A stretch of 11,969 nt of DNA. Source: an uncultured Nitrososphaera sp. (GTDB taxonomy: Archaea; Thermoproteota; Nitrososphaeria; Nitrososphaerales; Nitrososphaeraceae). The translations under genes were made by a program, and so were the position numbers. Location: positions 1 through 11,969 of the forward strand of contig CAMLKF010000053.1 in NCBI GenBank assembly GCA_946480575.1, written 5' to 3'. Positions 11,205 through 11,969 of this stretch are shown here, one piece after another. The stretch's first letter is position 1. Every line of letters begins with the position of its first letter. A model generated the notes under the pieces. It did not search any database, was not told the DNA's origin, and saw nothing but the letters and a program-made list of their open reading frames with translations.

Positions 11205-11222
11205 CAGTAGCAGTAAGTCCGC

Positions 11223-11228
11223 AAAAAA
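11223..11228 (-). terminator. Poly-T tract, probable archaeal terminator of the CDC48-like gene
   Basis: The minus strand has TTTTTT about 56 nt after the stop of the ATPase gene. Archaeal termination needs little more than a T run, so this is a plausible 3' end, with three tandem GCCAA units between it and the gene. Confidence 0.35.
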
Positions 11229-11269
11229 CGCCGTCGTGAACAGTGCCAAGCCAAGCCAAGTCTGCCTTG

Positions 11270-11293
11270 CTATCTCTATCTATCTATCTATAG
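11270..11293. repeat. Tetranucleotide (CTAT)n repeat spanning the ATPase stop codon
   Basis: The stretch from 11270 reads as CTAT units with one TC interruption, and includes the TAG stop (11284-11286) and the last two codons (Tyr, Arg) of the CDC48-like gene. Repeats of four bases shift the frame when a unit is gained or lost. Confidence 0.6.
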
Positions 11294-11969
11294 TGCGACA
11301 GTGACAGTTTTTCATTCGGCTTCATTTCCCTCTGCGTCTTTATTTTCTTCACTGCCTCTTCAAAGTGGCGCATCATGACCTGCGCCTCTGAAGCGTGCTT
11401 GGCAGCTTCTTCCGGTGTCGGGTACTTTGCCAGATATTCGTGGAGCACGAGCGACACAGCGGTGTTTGCAACTGCGCTAGTGTCTGCGCCACTAAACCCG
11501 TCGGTCATGTCTGCTATCCTCTGGAGGTCGATGTCAGGACCCATGGGCTTGCCCTCTGAATGGATCTTGATTATTTTCTTTCTCGTCTGGCTGTCCGGGT
11601 TTGGCACCACTATTATCCTGTCGAACCTGCCGGGGCGCATGAGTGCGGGATCGACCATGTCTGGCCTGTTGGTTGCAGCAAGGACAACCACCCCGTGCAG
11701 CTCGCTGATCCCATCCATTTCAGTGAGGATCTGTGATACTATCCTGTCAGAGGTCCCGCTGGCAGCGCCACCACCGCCTTCCATCCGTCCCCTTGTCGGC
11801 GCTATAGCGTCTATCTCGTCAAAGAATATTACGCACGGCGAAGCCTGCCTTGCTCTCCTGAACACTTCTCTGACGCCGCGCTCAGACTCGCCGACCCACT
11901 TCGACAAAAGCTCGGGACCCTTTACGCTGATAAAGTTGGCCTCTGACTCTGTCGCGACCGCCTTTGCAA
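11284..11969 (-). CDS. CDC48/VCP-family AAA+ ATPase, C-terminal (D2) part; 5' end outside the window
   Basis: Protein unfoldase/segregase family acting in the cytosol. The visible 228 codons start [20 protein letters not shown], which normally follows the Walker A motif, so that motif lies just beyond the window edge. Seen in order: the D2 pore loop region [10 protein letters not shown], Walker [13 protein letters not shown], a Gly-rich loop ([10 protein letters not shown]), sensor 1 LAATNRPD, arginine-finger region RPGRFDR, sensor 2 region GFSGAD, and a C-terminal helix. This D2 sequence is of CDC48 type rather than proteasomal PAN. The protein ends LSHYR. A penultimate Tyr recalls the HbYX tail used to dock on the 20S proteasome, although His stands at the hydrophobic position. 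The last codons and stop lie in a tetranucleotide repeat. Confidence 0.88.
   Translation of the reverse strand, partial: AKAVATESEANFISVKGPELLSKWVGESERGVREVFRRARQASPCVIFFDEIDAIAPTRGRMEGGGGAASGTSDRIVSQILTEMDGISELHGVVVLAATNRPDMVDPALMRPGRFDRIIVVPNPDSQTRKKIIKIHSEGKPMGPDIDLQRIADMTDGFSGADTSAVANTAVSLVLHEYLAKYPTPEEAAKHASEAQVMMRHFEEAVKKIKTQREMKPNEKLSLSHYR

Larger units (their letters stand above)
10919..11283. other. Gene-poor spacer between PPOX and CDC48-like genes
   Basis: The 365-bp stretch holds the PPOX promoter (about 10945-10958), a start-less plus-strand frame to 11091, an AT-rich block (11169-11191), a 9-bp inverted repeat (11113-11121 and 11196-11204), three tandem GCCAA units (11245-11259) and the start of a tetranucleotide repeat. 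No complete gene is seen. Codon quality is good only up to 11091. Confidence 0.5.

Overview
The window looks like chromosomal DNA of a soil-type ammonia-oxidising archaeon (Nitrososphaera-like Thaumarchaeota/Nitrososphaerota). This is inferred from protein families and gene architecture, not from a database match. Supporting points: an archaeal-type valyl-tRNA synthetase, an MptE-type (DUF115) pterin kinase, a CDC48-type AAA+ ATPase, a roadblock-like small protein of a kind common in this lineage, heavy AGG use for Arg, and A/T-rich TATA-like boxes about 25-34 nt before start codons with little or no leader.

Layout. 1-273: gene-poor, perhaps with the last codons of an upstream gene (1-84). 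274-693 (+): an AT-rich universal stress protein with a TTG start, flanked by two diverged copies of a ~48-50 bp direct repeat (159-206 and 877-926). 4085-948 (-): a cluster of four genes: mptE (GTG start), an unlisted 55-aa membrane protein, a 214-aa coiled-coil protein of unknown function, and guaA. GuaA makes GMP, which leads to GTP, the precursor of pterins; MptE acts in pterin biosynthesis. 4220-8235 (+): a six-helix membrane protein with an uncertain start, valS, and a zinc-type MDR dehydrogenase whose ATG overlaps the valS stop (ATGA). 8597-8232 (-): a roadblock/DUF6659-like protein converging on the dehydrogenase with a 4-nt overlap. 8682-8831 (+): a 49-aa charged protein.

8900-9781 (+): a tight two-gene unit of a 104-aa protein of bacterial flavour and a DUF1080 (3-keto-disaccharide hydrolase-type) protein without a signal peptide. 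It is followed directly by the wreck of a metallo-beta-lactamase-fold gene (9828-10187) with frameshifts and a missing middle. This accessory patch, with the USP island, is the least ordinary part of the window. 10378-10184 (-) is a small zinc-ribbon protein. 10918-10541 (-) is a PPOX-class, F420-type oxidoreductase. Between the two is a hairpin-rich spacer. 10919-11283 holds a start-less reading frame and AT-rich spacer. 11969-11284 (-) is the C-terminal half of a CDC48-like ATPase whose stop codon lies inside a tetranucleotide repeat.

I did not find a CRISPR array, tRNA, rRNA, intact insertion sequence or recognisable defence system. The most checkable novelties are the USP-flanking repeats, the MBL pseudogene beside the DUF1080 pair, the unlisted small genes, and the repeat-embedded C terminus of the AAA+ ATPase.
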